Source of the DNA: Hemicordylus capensis
Taxonomy: Eukaryota; Chordata; Lepidosauria; Squamata; Cordylidae
Direction of reading: 5' to 3'
Assembly: GCF_027244095.1 (NCBI RefSeq)
Contig: NC_069662.1
Location: 54,522,001 to 54,586,000 of the forward strand
Length of the DNA: 64,000 nt
Part shown: positions 10,346 through 21,261 of the stretch, piece by piece
Layout of the letters: every line of letters starts with the position of its first letter
Numbering within the stretch: the first letter of the stretch is position 1
Notes under the pieces: generated by a model
Seen by the model: only the letters and a program-made list of their open reading frames with translations
Told to the model about the DNA's origin: nothing
Database searches by the model: none
Translations under genes and position numbers: made by a program

Positions 10346-11125
10346 ATAGACTTAAACTGCAATGTTGTTTTTATTTCCTTCTCCAGTTTACCCATATGTT
10401 AGTCACTGGGCTACCGGGTTCACTCTCTTGGATTGTTGTGCAGGTGTGTTAAATCTGAGGTTTTATTTTTTCAAACAAGACCTTCAAACGTCCTTTAAAA
10501 ACCTGAGCAGGTCCTATCCCATTCTGAAAAAACTTGGACAGGGCTTTCAGTGTTTGTGTGGGTTGGACATCTGTCCTCTTACTCTAATCCAGCCCCCCCC
10601 ACCACCACCCCATTGTTGAAACCCATCCAAATGGTGTCACACTCTCCCAGATGCTAGACAGCACATGAGTCAAATTACAGAATCTTTGTCATAATGTGTG
10701 AGTTCAGAAAGATTACTCATGCAACAAGACACTACCTTTCTGGGTCTTATTCAGATGCAGCAGATGGAAAAAAAAACTTAGAAGACAGTTATTTGGAGTA
10801 GTCCTTCTATATTCACTGTTTAAACAGTGCAGCATGTTCCTACTAAAGTGTCAAAAACATATGCTATTTACAGACAGAGGAGGCTATTAATATAGCAAGT
10901 GGTTGCAGAGAACCATCTGGTGCCCCTGCTATTTTCCTTTTCTGCTACAAGAAAGGAGTTCGCCAGTGTGCCTTAATTTTCTTCTCAAGTAGCTGTGTAA
11001 ACTTAGATGAGGAGCTAAGAGTTTGGTTATACAATTGATTGTCTGACTGATGAGAAGATTATGCCCAGTTATTATACCTTAAAACATCAGGTGTTAGCAG
11101 CTCAAACCTGCCTGGAGGATGTGAC
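10346..11125. other. No gene recognised
   Basis: No recognisable repeat or coding region, apart from a short C-rich tract near 10595. Confidence 0.5.
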
Positions 11126-11129
11126 TTCT

Positions 11130-11288
11130 TATGGAGAAGCATTGCATAGTGCTTAGAGTGTTGGACTAGGACCGAACAGACCTGAGTTTGAATGCCCATT
11201 CAACCATAAAACTCAGTGGGTGACTCTGGGCCAGTCATGTATCCCTTATCCTAACCTACCTCACAGGGTTGTTTTGAGGATAAAAATG
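11130..11288 (+). repeat. tRNA-headed SINE (Sauria-like)
   Basis: 'cttagagtgttggactagga', then 'acctgagtttgaatgccc', is an A/B-box tRNA-like head followed by 'gtgactctgggccagtca' and 'cctcacagggttgtt'. Family mates lie at 11670 and, inverted, 16775. Confidence 0.8.
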
Positions 11289-11289
11289 A

Positions 11290-11415
11290 CCATGAGCTCA
11301 TAAGAACAGCCCTGCTGGATTAGGCCCAAGGCCCATCTAGGTGGCCTTTAGCCCTCCAACTAGTAGCCGATGATAGACCTCTCCTCAGAGGGTGGGCTAT
11401 AAGTGTAATAATAAA
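11290..11415 (-). repeat. CR1 3' UTR fragment
   Basis: 'ataagaacagccctgctgga' through 'ctagtagccgatgatagacc' is the inverse of the CR1 3' end at 470-685, shortened internally. Confidence 0.8.
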
Positions 11416-11669
11416 CAAGCAAACATACAAACAAACAAAGTCCTCCCGCACATTCCACATTTGAGAAGCTGACTGCAGGGAGGAACATGCACGCTGCTTA
11501 TATTCAGACACTTGGATGACCCAGCATGTGCAGGTGGGCTCCAAACTTGCAAACATATAGATAAACATCTGGTACTGAATGCACATCTGCATCCACAAAG
11601 GAGTGCTCATCCACTCCCCCTCGCTGGCTGGACGCATCTTTTGATGCACATCTCCATTTGAGGTGATTA

Positions 11670-11925
11670 GAAAGAGCCAGCGTGGTGTAGTGATTAGAGT
11701 GGTTAGAGTGGTGTAGTGGTTAGAGTGGACTAGGACTGGGGGGACCCGAGTTCAAATCCCCATTCAGCCATGATACTAGCTGGGTGACTCTGGGCCAGTC
11801 ACTTCTCTCTCAGCCTAACCTACTTCACAGGGTTGTTGTGAAAGAGAAACTTAAGTATGTAGGACACCGCTATGGGCTCCTTGGAGGAAGAGCAGGATAT
11901 AAATGTAATAATAATAATTATTATT
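11670..11925 (+). repeat. tRNA-headed SINE (Sauria-like)
   Basis: Head 'agccagcgtggtgtagtgat' with a local duplication of 'gtggttagagtg', then 'cccgagttcaaatcccc' (B box), 'gtgactctgggccagtcact', 'cacagggttgttgtga' and an (ATA)n tail near 11905. Confidence 0.85.
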
Positions 11926-12238
11926 AATAGTTATTGGATGCCCATTGGCAATCATGTCACACAGGTGTGTGCACTGAGCCCTTATAATGCAGCGAGGCTG
12001 CCCTGCACTAGAGCATCATCAGCGGTGCTTACAAGCACCACAGTGGCATGGGCAGTGTTCAAACTGCCCACATCCCCTTGTACTGACTGTGAGCTGTCAT
12101 ATTGATTGAGATCACTGGCCCGTTTTCCACCAACCTACTACCTGAGCTCCTTTAACTGGAAAACAGGAGGTGTTGAGCTGGGGAACATGTACATTTTGTG
12201 CTCTGAACATGAACAGTATGTGCTCTGTTATTAAGCAA

Positions 12239-12824
12239 CTAGTATTTTTTAGCCCGTTACAATAACGGGCGCTAGCCTTCCCTTCCCTCCCCCCCTCCCC
12301 CCCCTTGCCTCTTTCCTCTCCCTTGCCCCTTCTAATTTCCCCCCCCCATCCAGTTTCCCTCTGGGCTCCGGGCCCGCCGCCACCATTCTCCCTCCCGCCC
12401 CCGCCTGCCTCCATGCCCGCCTGCCTCCATGCCGCGGCAAGGACCCCGGGGCCGGGCGCCGCCGTCTTTGGAGTTTTTGGCCAGCGCGGGCCCTTCGCTT
12501 TCGGCCTCCGTGCCACCGCCGGTCTCCCCGCCCGGGCCAGGGCTGCCCGCTACCGCCGGCCTCCACTCCGGCCCCCCTCCGGCCCAGTCTCTGTCTCTTT
12601 TGGCCGTGGCGGCGGCTCTGCCGCTGCCTCGGCCAATTTTCTCCGCCGCACCTTCCCGGCTTCTTCTGGGCGGCCGCTTGGCCGCCCAACATGGCCGCCA
12701 GGTGCCGGCGGTTGTGTCTCTCTGCCCTCCCTGCTTCGCGCATGCCCAGAGCGACCATCGGAGGCACGAACACACGCCTTGGTGTCCGTCCACGGACGGA
12801 CACCAAGGCTTTTATTAGAGAGGA
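12239..12824 (-). mobile_element. Non-autonomous Helitron with CpG-island cargo
   Basis: On the minus strand it starts TCCTCTCTAATAAAAGCC (host A before it) and ends with the hairpin GCCCGTTATTGTAACGGGC, then 'taaaaaata' and terminal CTAG. The ends match the element at 5034-5523. Just inside the 5' end lies a near-perfect 34-base palindrome (16-bp arms around 12777-12810). The interior, about 500 bases, is extremely GC- and CpG-rich (for example 'caacatggccgccagg' near 12688) and reads like a captured promoter or first exon. I cannot name the donor gene. Long open frames on both strands here are a by-product of GC content. Confidence 0.75.
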
Positions 12825-13235
12825 TGGCCCCTCCCCTGCTCTTCAAAGAATGCACCATTCCCACATTCAGCTGCAGTAAAAATACAGCGATTGATATCCA
12901 GGCTAAATTTATCATGAGCAGACTAATTACAATTAAAGGGTCAAGTTAGTTATGACTAACTTGTCCCATTAATTTCAATATGATTGTCATCTAGTATCTG
13001 GACACTAAGATGTGAACATGCATAATGTGGATTAATGTGATGTCGTTGTACATACTGAGACATTCAAATTTCTCTCTTGAGAAAAAGATGTCCCAAGCAT
13101 TTGCTATATCTTCTATCAAGTCAAATTGGATATGGAATGGCAAGGAGCACCTCCCTATTGCTTAGGTCAGTGAGGCTTGGTAACATTTCAGATCTCTGAT
13201 TCTGTAATTAATCTTATTAATGGCTATGCCAGTGG
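12825..13235. other. No gene recognised
   Basis: AT-rich sequence with no recognisable family. Confidence 0.45.
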
Positions 13236-13239
13236 TAAA

Positions 13240-14032
13240 TATCAAACTGAGAATATTCATAAAACAAATACAGTCCAATGTATGTAAATGTCAGCTGATG
13301 CACATTGGGATAAAACATCAGACATTCAGATAAACACTGCTGGGGTATGAGCTGGTGACCAACCAAGAAAGAGATCTTGGAGTCATGAATCATGATGGAA
13401 TGCTCTATGAAAATGTCAACTCATCTACAGCATCTGTTAAAAGGCAAATTCTATGCTGGGGATCATTAGAAAAGGGATCAAAATATTATATTTAGATCAA
13501 TATTATAATAATATTATATTATAATATTATAAGGCCAATATTATAATGCCTTTATACAAATCTATGGTGTGGCCACATTTAGAATATTGTGTAAAGTTCT
13601 GATCACCGTATCACGAAAGGCTATTGTAGAGCTGGAAAAGCTTCAGATGTGGGTGACAAAAATGATCCCTGAGGACAGGCTAGAGTCTTTTAAATTTAGA
13701 AACAAGATAACTAAGGTGGATATGACTGAGACTTATTGTTAAAAGTATGCACATTTATTGCACGGTATGAAGTGGATAGTTTTTCTTCCTCTCTCCTAAC
13801 ACTAGAAATCAGGGTCATCCAATTAAAATGACTGGCAGGAGATTACAGTAAAAAAAGAAAGTACTTCAGATAGCACATAATTTATGGAATTCGTTGCCAC
13901 AAGATATGGTGATGGCCACTCGCTTAGATGGTTTTACAAGGTTGTTAGACAAATTCAGAGGACAAGACTACATTGATGGCTACTACTCATGATGGCTATG
14001 TGCTATTTTCAGATTCAGTAGTGTGAAGGAAT
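13240..14032 (+). repeat. Old CR1 LINE 3' region
   Basis: Diverged versions of 'ataatgccttatacaaatctatggtgtggccac', 'gagctggaaaagcttcag' and 'ttccacaagatatggtgatggccac' follow the order of the CR1 at 1-685 and continue past the inserted MITE at 14536. An AT-rich (ATAAT)n expansion lies near 13500. Confidence 0.75.
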
Positions 14033-14535
14033 CAGAGGCGTATCTAGGGAAAACAGCGCCTAGGGCAAGCACTGAAATTGTGCCCCCTGTCCAAACATCT
14101 GACACCCATCTTTCAGATAATTTTACCATAATATCAGCTCAAAAATACAAGTTAAGCTTGTTAATCTTTTAATATTTCAAAAACTATTTAGCAGTGGACA
14201 TAGCCAGACCAAAAAATGCTGGAAAACTACAAATTTCAGTATGCTGGGGCTCATGAAATACCCAAATACTATATGGAGGTGTACTTGGAAAACTACACAG
14301 AAGTGACTGTCTAATTCTCTACTATGCATTGTAGCATCACTATTACATAAGTTTAAAAATAAATGGAGAATTTGACTTTCCCCAGATACTAGGGCCTTGC
14401 AGAGGCCATTTGACGTGGTGGCCATTTTGTTTCCGGTGGCCGTTAAATTTTTTTAATCATTAAAAAAAATGGTGCCCCCCTTTAGGTGGCGCCCAGGGCA
14501 TGTGCCCTGCCTGCCCTACCCTAGATACGCACCTG
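14033..14535. mobile_element. hAT MITE (CAGRGGCGTATCTAGGG ends)
   Basis: Left end cagaggcgtatctaggg and right end ccctagatacgcacctg form the inverted termini. The perfect 8-bp duplication gaaggaat flanks them (14025-14032, 14536-14543). It sits in the CR1 tail. No transposase frame. Confidence 0.88.
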
Positions 14536-14938
14536 GAAGGAATGACTACTTCCCTTTATGTTTTGTGGATTGTTTTCTTTAGGTTGTTTTGTGTTCTCTC
14601 TAAGCTCTGCAGGGGTTTAAAAGGTTGCAGCCTCTGATTGACAGCCAAGTCTGAGGTAGCAAATTATGTGCTGTAGAGTTTTAGAGGGAAGTTTACTAAG
14701 TGTTCTAATTCAATATCCCCAGACAGAGAAAGAAGGTTCTGACTGTCTGAGGTAAGAATCTCCCCGACTGGTTTATGTATACCTCTGGAATGGGATAAAA
14801 GAACAAAGTTGTCAAATAGCAAGGGAAATAGCTGTTGTGGAGCAGAGTGCTGTGTGAGCTGAAAGGCTGGGACGCTAGCAAAGTAGCGTTGGGCTGAAGC
14901 TGCTGCAAGAGGTGGCTGTGAGGGAGGTGGGCCTACTG

Positions 14939-15024
14939 GAACCAGCTTAGATAAGGAGGTTATCAAACTTGTTTGTTTTTTAAAAAACAAACAAGTTTGA
15001 TAACCTCCTTATCTAAGCTGGTTC
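14939..15024. repeat. 86-bp perfect palindrome without spacer
   Basis: Arms 14939-14981 and 14982-15024 are exact reverse complements, running from gaaccagcttagataagg inward to an AT centre (tttttt/aaaaaa). It pairs at every position until 14938/15025. The flanks are unrelated to each other. Confidence 0.95.
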
Positions 15025-15119
15025 AAACAAGCACTTTAAAAAAACAGTACAACAGGAACAAACAGGAAAATTTTCGTTAGGCAAGAGTATCATATTGTAT
15101 TATTGCCTAACTACAATTT

Positions 15120-15754
15120 TCTGTTTGTTCCTGTATTTATTATTATTAATTATTATTATTATTATTATTTCTTGTTTACACAGTCAGACAGGTGTTATTG
15201 TTTGTTGGTGGTTTGTTTTATCCAGACATCGAGTTCTTCCCAAGGACCTGGGATGGCTGAATTTTATTATCAATGTTGATGCTGTTATTATAGATATCGT
15301 CGCAGAATATAGGCTGTTCCCAGTAAAGTTGCTTTTTATAATTGGCTGATGGTGATTTCTGTGGCCCCTATGGTGTTGAGGTGCTCTTCAAGTTGTTTTG
15401 GAATTGCACCTAGGGTGCCAGTTACCACTGGGATTACTTTGGTCTTTTTCTGCCACTGCCTTTCAATTTCAATTTGTAGATCTTTGTATTTTGTTATTTT
15501 TTTCTATTTCTTTTTCTTCTATTCTGCTATCCCCTGGTACTGCTATGTCGATTATTTTAACTTGTTTTTATTTCTTCTCGACTACAGTTATATTATATCT
15601 CTTGTTTACACAGTCAGACAGGTGTTATTGACTGGTTTGTTTTATCCAGACATCGAGTCCTTCCCAAGGACCTGGGATGCCAGAATTTTATTGTCAATTG
15701 TTATAGATATCATCGCAGAATATAGGCTGTTCCCAGTAAAGCTGCTTTTTGTAA

Positions 15755-15787
<33 letters not shown>

Positions 15788-15830
15788 GGGAGACTTTGTC
15801 ATAGTAAACCTGTTCTTGTTTTTATCTATT
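15120..15830 (-). repeat. R4-type LINE fragment (REL-endonuclease region)
   Basis: Minus-strand translation gives DIAIPGDSRIEEKE-like, then KYKDLQIEIER, then TKVIPVVTGTLGAIPKQLEEHLNTIG phrases. These are characteristic of the C-terminal restriction-enzyme-like endonuclease of R4/Dong-type LINEs. The segment at about 15600-15755 repeats the one at about 15170-15330 ('cagacatcgagtccttcccaag', 'atcgcagaatataggctg'), so two copies or an internal duplication are present. (ATT)n tracts separate them. Confidence 0.65.
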
Positions 15831-16026
15831 TTACTGGTGTCTCTGTTGTTTTGTTCCCACCTCACGCCGACTTGCCCACTTTATTTACCACATTACTGAG
15901 TTTTTGATATTTTCTGAGAGACAGGTTTCAGTGACTGGAAGTGACTGGAAGTGCAACTTTCAGTGACTGGAAGTGCAACTAGTTACTAGTCACTAGGCTA
16001 AAAATCTTATACTGGTGGCAGCATAT

Positions 16027-16270
16027 TAGGGTTGCCAAATTCTGACTTTCCAAATCTTATTTATTTATTTATTTGATTTATATACCGGGTGCCTAATTTG
16101 TGTATTATGTAAATTGGCTTGAAAATAATTTTTGAGCAGAATAGTCACTGCACATTTTGCTCCATAACTCCACTTCTACAAGGGCTAGAGCTTAGCTTTT
16201 AATTTTATTTTAAGAAAGCTGAAATCCGGGCGAATCTGGGTGGGCTAAGCTGAAGCTAAGCCCTCACAAA
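16027..16270 (-). mobile_element. hAT MITE copy, one end lost
   Basis: Begins tagggttgccaaattctgac and continues as the inverse of the complete element at 42521-42795 ('ttgagcagaatagtca', 'gctccataactccacttcta', 'gggctagagcttagctttta'). The far terminus is missing. Confidence 0.75.
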
Positions 16271-16284
16271 TAGCAATACATCTC

Positions 16285-16432
16285 AGAATACCAGTTGCTG
16301 GGAACCAACATCAGGAGAATGGCATTGCCTTAATTGCCTGCTTGTGGGTTTCCTAGAGACATTCGTTTGGCCACTGTGGGAAGCAGGATGCTGTACTAAC
16401 CAGCAGGGCTCTCTTTAGGTTCTTATATTCAT
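16285..16432 (+). repeat. CR1 3' UTR fragment
   Basis: 'ggccactgtgggaagcagga', then 'ccagcagggctctctttagg', follows the CR1 3' end in diverged form. Confidence 0.6.
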
Positions 16433-16774
16433 TTATGAAGGACTTTCCCATTGCAAAGATATCTATCCTTTTCATGTTCCCGTGACTCTGAGCAAAGTGC
16501 TGGACCCAGTATGTGCAGATAAAAGACAAAAACAGGACTGAGAGGAACAAACTAGTGACCACAAGACAGACAGACACACTGTTGCAAGCTGAGGTTTGGA
16601 TATTTATCTTGTCCTTCAAATACAAATTCCTTTTGTCTCAAACTGGAAACCAAAATGGCAAAATTAACATTGTTTTCCTAACATCTTGTTCCTGCCAGAC
16701 ATTCTGTGGCTTAATTGAATGTTAAGAGATAAGCCGCTTTCTTTGGCCACACACATTATTTTATTCATTTTAAT

Positions 16775-17000
16775 TTTTAACTGTCTTTACATTTGTATCT
16801 TGCTCTTCCTCCAAGGAGCCCAGAATGGTGTACATGGTGTTTATCTTCACAACAACCCTGTGAGGTAGGTTAGGCTGAGAGATAAGTGACTGGCCCAGAG
16901 TCACCCAGTGAGTTTCATGGCTGAATGGGGGTTAGAACTCCCTCCCTGGTCCTAGTCCAACACTCTAACCACTACACTGGATTTCCATGCTGGTACCATA
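16775..17000 (-). repeat. tRNA-headed SINE (Sauria-like), inverted
   Basis: 'gctcttcctccaaggagccc', 'acaaccctgtgaggtaggtt' and 'gtgactggcccagagtcacc', then a B-box-like 'gggttagaactccc', mirror the copy at 11670. Confidence 0.85.
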
Positions 17001-17004
17001 TATT

Positions 17005-17665
17005 TATTTATCATATTTTTATTGTATTTTTCTCATGTCTCATCTGTGTTACAAGATGGCCACGTATGCTATAATATCTATATCTAAGCCTGGGTTTTAG
17101 ATAGCACAGCAGAGCCCTGGACTCTATTCTTTGCCATTTTAAATTGCTTGAACCAAGTGGCAGGGTAAGCTAGCACTCTCAAGGTTGCAATCCTGTGTTC
17201 ACTGACATGGGAGTAAACCCCATTCCACAAAGTGGGATGGGCAAAACAAACCTATGCTAATATGGCCACTGTTAACTGGGACTAACTAGCCCATTTTTCA
17301 TTCCATAATTTTTCAGCAGCAACATCAACAACATAATAAAAACAATCAAAAATAACTAATGTGTCAACGATGGCCACTCTCACAGAACCTCTAGCAATTC
17401 TGTCCAGTTTTCTCATCCTCCCCAGTCTTTGATGGTAAGCCTCTATGTGCTCTGGTGGTATCACTGAAAATATTCCATTTTCACTTTTGCTCAAACCCTC
17501 CCCCACCATGATACCAAACTTCAAACGCCACCCACAGAAACACCACAGTTCATATATAGAGAACAGTCTGGCGGCGCCTCTCTCCAAGGTAGAGTAGCCT
17601 GACTGAAGCTATTTCTGGAGACATTTTTCACAATCTCAGGCCATGAAATTTCCCAGATTGCTTTC
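17005..17665. other. Unassigned stretch upstream of the LIMD2 CpG island
   Basis: A 101-codon minus-strand frame (17587-17282) is open, but I recognise no domain in it. It is followed by an LTR-like or LINE-like phrase 'ggagggttggccaccctacc' near 17710. It may be decayed repeat. Confidence 0.4.
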
Positions 17666-17679
17666 AGTAGTGTAGTGAC

Positions 17680-18770
17680 CCGGAGACTGATGCTGACGGC
17701 AGGCCAATCCTGGAGGGTTGGCCACCCTACCGAAGCCACGTTCCCCCCTCGCCTCTCTAACGCCAGCCGTCTCATCTGGTCTGGCCCGAGGAGGGAGAGG
17801 GCGGGGGGGGGCGATCTAGGAAAAGGCCACATGCGATTCTGGGGGAGGGGGGTGGAGAGGGGGAGGGCAGGCGCGGGGGGCTCGAAGGGATGCGTGGCTG
17901 CTACCTACACACACACGCACACGCACAAAGGAGACGGTGAGGAGGAGCCAGGCAGCCAATCCCAGGCAGGCAGCGCCGCGCTTTGTGTTTCATTCAAGAG
18001 GCAGCGAAGGCGAAGCGGTCCCTTCGTCGCCCCAGCTCGGGCTCCACGGCGGCGTTTTCCACCCTCCTTTGGCAACTCGCGGGAAAGAGAGGCGGCCCGG
18101 CGGCCTCGAGAGGGACGGTCAAGAGGCTGCTGTAAAGAGCAGAGCCTTCTGGTGAGTGAAGCCCCCGGTCGGAGGCGGGAAGAGAGAGAAGAGGGATGTC
18201 AGATTGCGGCGGCGGCGGCGAGATGAAAGAGAGGGGCGTCTGCAGAGGACGCAGTGAGGGGGCTACGCTGCAAGGGAGGCCTTGGGAGCGGGGGAGGCTG
18301 TGCAGATGGGTGGCATGGCATGCCTAGGTGGAGCTCCGCTGCACGCCTGCGGCCGAGAAGGCGCCGGCAAGTTTGGGTTCGGCATGGATGGTGGTGCTGG
18401 CGGGGGTTGCATTCTTGCAAAGGGGCGTGTCTACGTTTGCCCCGGGGCAGGGGTCGGCGGGGTGGCCGCGGCCGCTGGGTTGCTTTTTGTGCACTGGACG
18501 CCAAGAGATGGCGGCATGCCTACGCCTTCCGCTCGTTCCGGTTCGCCCTACCGTGCTAGGCGCTGTACCAAGCCCAGAAACGCCCAAGTTCCCCTTGCAG
18601 AGAGCAGCTTTCCGTCTTGGACGGAGCTGAGGTGTATCACAGAGCACGGAGGGGGGGCGCGAGGGCCTGGATGGAGGAGGAGCAAGGATGGGGGCAAGGG
18701 GCGGGGGACAAACGGCCTGGAAAGAAGCCAGATTGGCGTGGATTTTGTCCCGGGTGTGATGCCTGGCCTT
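17680..18770 (+). promoter_or_regulatory. LIMD2: CpG island, probable LIMD2 promoter
   Basis: About 1 kb of CpG-dense sequence in an AT-rich region, with CCAAT boxes at about 17703 and 17957 and a CACGCA-type simple repeat near 17905. It is the only CpG island upstream of the LIMD2 coding exons that does not lie inside a transposon. Linking it to LIMD2 rests on position and on the donor site listed next; no transcript data were available. Confidence 0.55.
18000..18151 (+). other. LIMD2: Probable non-coding first exon of LIMD2
   Basis: A GC-rich stretch ends in the strong donor CTG|GTGAGTG (exon end 18151). No start codon of the LIMD2 frame lies here; the coding start is in the exon at 41040. 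If correct, intron 1 is about 22.9 kb and holds the large hAT transposon. The transcription start (set arbitrarily here to 18000) is unknown. Confidence 0.45.
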
Positions 18771-18774
18771 TAAG

Positions 18775-20960
18775 GTGTCCTGGTGCTCCTTGGATTTCTG
18801 TGTCTGCTGCTATAGCAAAAGGCTAACACAGTGGTATTTAAACACAGGGGTTCAGGTGTGGCCGTCAGGTCGCTCTCGCTGATAGGGAATAGCCTCCTGT
18901 TTCCAGAGCGGTATGTTTGGCTGTAGTAGTTACACTGTGATGTCGGGCAAGACACACTGCTCAGATTATGTTGCTCTTGGCCATGACTTTGCTCCAGCAT
19001 TGGTAGCTGGTTCCAAAATGGGATTAACTAGAATCCTATTCAGACACTGAGGCTATTCTCAGGAGCCACAGAAACCGGGCTAAGGGAGCCCATCCTATGG
19101 GTCATGTGCTGCAGTGGGAGTCGTGACTCCCGGCAGCAAACCTGTGTAATTGCCCCCCCCCCCAACCAATGAGTTTAGCAGAGACCCCTAATGGGGTGGC
19201 AACAAGAAGCCTCCTGGTGTGTGTGTGGAGGGGCGCCCCAGAATGCCCCATGCACTCACCCGGGGCCATTCTGGAACTTCTGGAGGCCAGGAGCCCCGCC
19301 ACCCCAACAGGCTCTGTGATAGATCCTGTAATTGTGTGGGTGGCCGATCTGGCCACCCAGGACTAGCCACCTGATCATCTGTGGGGAGAGCGGGTCAACC
19401 TGCTCTCCCAGCGAAACCCGGTACGGCTCTCCACACTGCTCGTGTGGAGAGTCTCACTGTGTTGTACCTGTGTTCAGATGTCTGTACATATGTATGTGTT
19501 TTTGTGTGAATGATTGTACCTGTGTTCATTTTAAAACTGAACTTGGGTAGAGTCAGCCAGAACTTCTGATTTCCTCCAGAGGCACGTGAACTATGGGTTG
19601 ATTTTATATTAAAACCCTTTAGTGTTGTTGGGGCATTGCTTTTCTGCAACTAGTTAGAAGCAGAATTAAAATGGAGGGTCCACATTGCACTAAATATAGT
19701 GCTATATTAACTACCCTTCTCCATGGCCAAGATCTTTCTGTGATGTCTGCTCAAAAGTACTTCCTATTCAGCAGAGGACCTCAGCAACATTAAGTAAAAG
19801 TTTCCTTCTAGTAGGTTCTGCCCGCTTCTGCTTCCTGTTCAACTGGAAGATTAGAAATGAATTGCCTCTTAATTAGTCAGTTTCTGTTCCTGCAGGGGAG
19901 AGGGGTTAAATTACTGGTGATCTCCTTCCATTCTTTTCTCCTGTTTTCTTATAGCAAAATAGTACTATAAATCTATTTATAGAGGGAGTTCATAAAACAG
20001 GAAGTTTAACAAGTAAGTCAACATTAGAAGAATGAAGAATATGAGGACAAGAATACAATTTTAAAAAAAAGAGCTAAGATAGCACAAGATGATGCTGAAG
20101 ATGGTTAAAGAGCAGAAGCTTAGACTCAATACAAGATTGTCTTGGGACCCAGTGAAAAGAATGAAAAATGGACAACCATCCCCTTTCAGTTACAGCAGTG
20201 AATGGAAAAGAGGCTATGAGTGGAATGTAATATTTGCAATTGAAACCCAAACGACGTTTGCAAAAAAGTAACTCAGAAGAAACCAAAGAAAATGCTTGGC
20301 CCTGACTAGGCTTGGAAGTCACAGCCATGAGCCCAGCAAAGAAAGAAAATGATTGCGCTAGAAGCTCCTTCTACATAGTGCATTCACTAGGGAAAAGATG
20401 GAAATATATATAATGGTATCAAATCCAACAAGGGATTAGACGTATTGGCTGACATGATGAGAAAAATTACCCTGAATAGTCCTGTTGAAGTTAAAATGAC
20501 AAGTTAGGCAGCACCTCATTTGTCTTTAATTTCAAAGGGACTACTTTGAGTAATTTTCCTTATGTCAGCCATTACGATACTTTCAATTTACTCTTGACTT
20601 GTAAGCTACTCAAGAAAGTGTAAAGGCAGCAAAGGATGTTGGTGCTTACAGTACAAATAGTTTAAACATTAGAAAAGTGGAAGGCCAGAGTGTTAAAGGA
20701 AGCAAGACCACTCAAGCTGTGAAATCACAAGCTTGAAAGCATACTTGTAACCAAATGAGCTATACTCTTCCCAGCACAAACAGAAATTCAACAGGAGGAT
20801 GATGATCCATAGGTAAGGGCCTTCCACACATTCAGAATGTGTCACCAAGATTGTGTGATTATTCAGTAAAGACGCTTGGGATAAGGCGACTAAGCTGGTC
20901 AAAATCAGTTTATTTGCATTAACCAAGACTCACTACAAATTATTTCAGTTAAAAGTGACA
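18775..20960. other. No gene recognised (inferred LIMD2 intron 1)
   Basis: A GC-rich block at 19040-19440 with a local hairpin ('ctctccacactgctcgtgtggagag', positions 19429-19453) looks repeat-derived, but I cannot name it. The rest is AT-rich with no coding signal. Confidence 0.45.
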
Positions 20961-20964
20961 ATTG

Positions 20965-21260
20965 TTTACAGTACATAAGAACAGCCCTGCTGGATCAGGC
21001 CCAAGAAGGCCCATCTAGTCCAGCATCCTGTTTCACACAGTGGCCCACCAGATGCCGCTGGAAGCCACAGACAGGAGATGAGGGCATGCCCTCTCTCCTG
21101 CTGTTACTCCCCTGCAACTGGACGGAGGCATCCTGCCTTTGAGGCTGGAGGTGGCCCACAGCCCTCCGACTAGGGCTAGTAGCCGTTGATAGTCCTCTCC
21201 TCCATGAAGTTATCCAAACCCCTCTTAAAGCCATCCAGGTTGTTGGCTGTAGCTAAACTT
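20965..21260 (-). repeat. CR1 3' end
   Basis: 'agaacagccctgctggatca', 'catcctgtttcacacagtgg', 'gaggtggcccacagccctcc', then 'aaacccctcttaaagccatc', is the inverse of the CR1 3' UTR and terminal ORF2 at 420-685. Confidence 0.92.
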
Positions 21261-21261
21261 C

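Noticed and set aside
12249-12949. Open frames of 120-214 codons on both strands
   Set aside because: They lie in the CpG-rich Helitron cargo; all six frames are unusually open because stop codons are AT-rich.
17282-17587. 101-codon minus-strand frame (MERGAARLFSIYELW...)
   Set aside because: No recognised domain and no supporting splice context; probably decayed repeat.
1-17600. STRADA 3' exons, expected left of LIMD2 from human gene order
   Set aside because: No sequence matching the STRADA C-terminus or pseudokinase motifs was found on the plus strand. The gene may lie further left, or synteny may differ.
18199-18826. Several 70-160-codon frames near the CpG island
   Set aside because: Same compositional effect in a GC-rich promoter or intron region; no conserved motif, and they mutually overlap.
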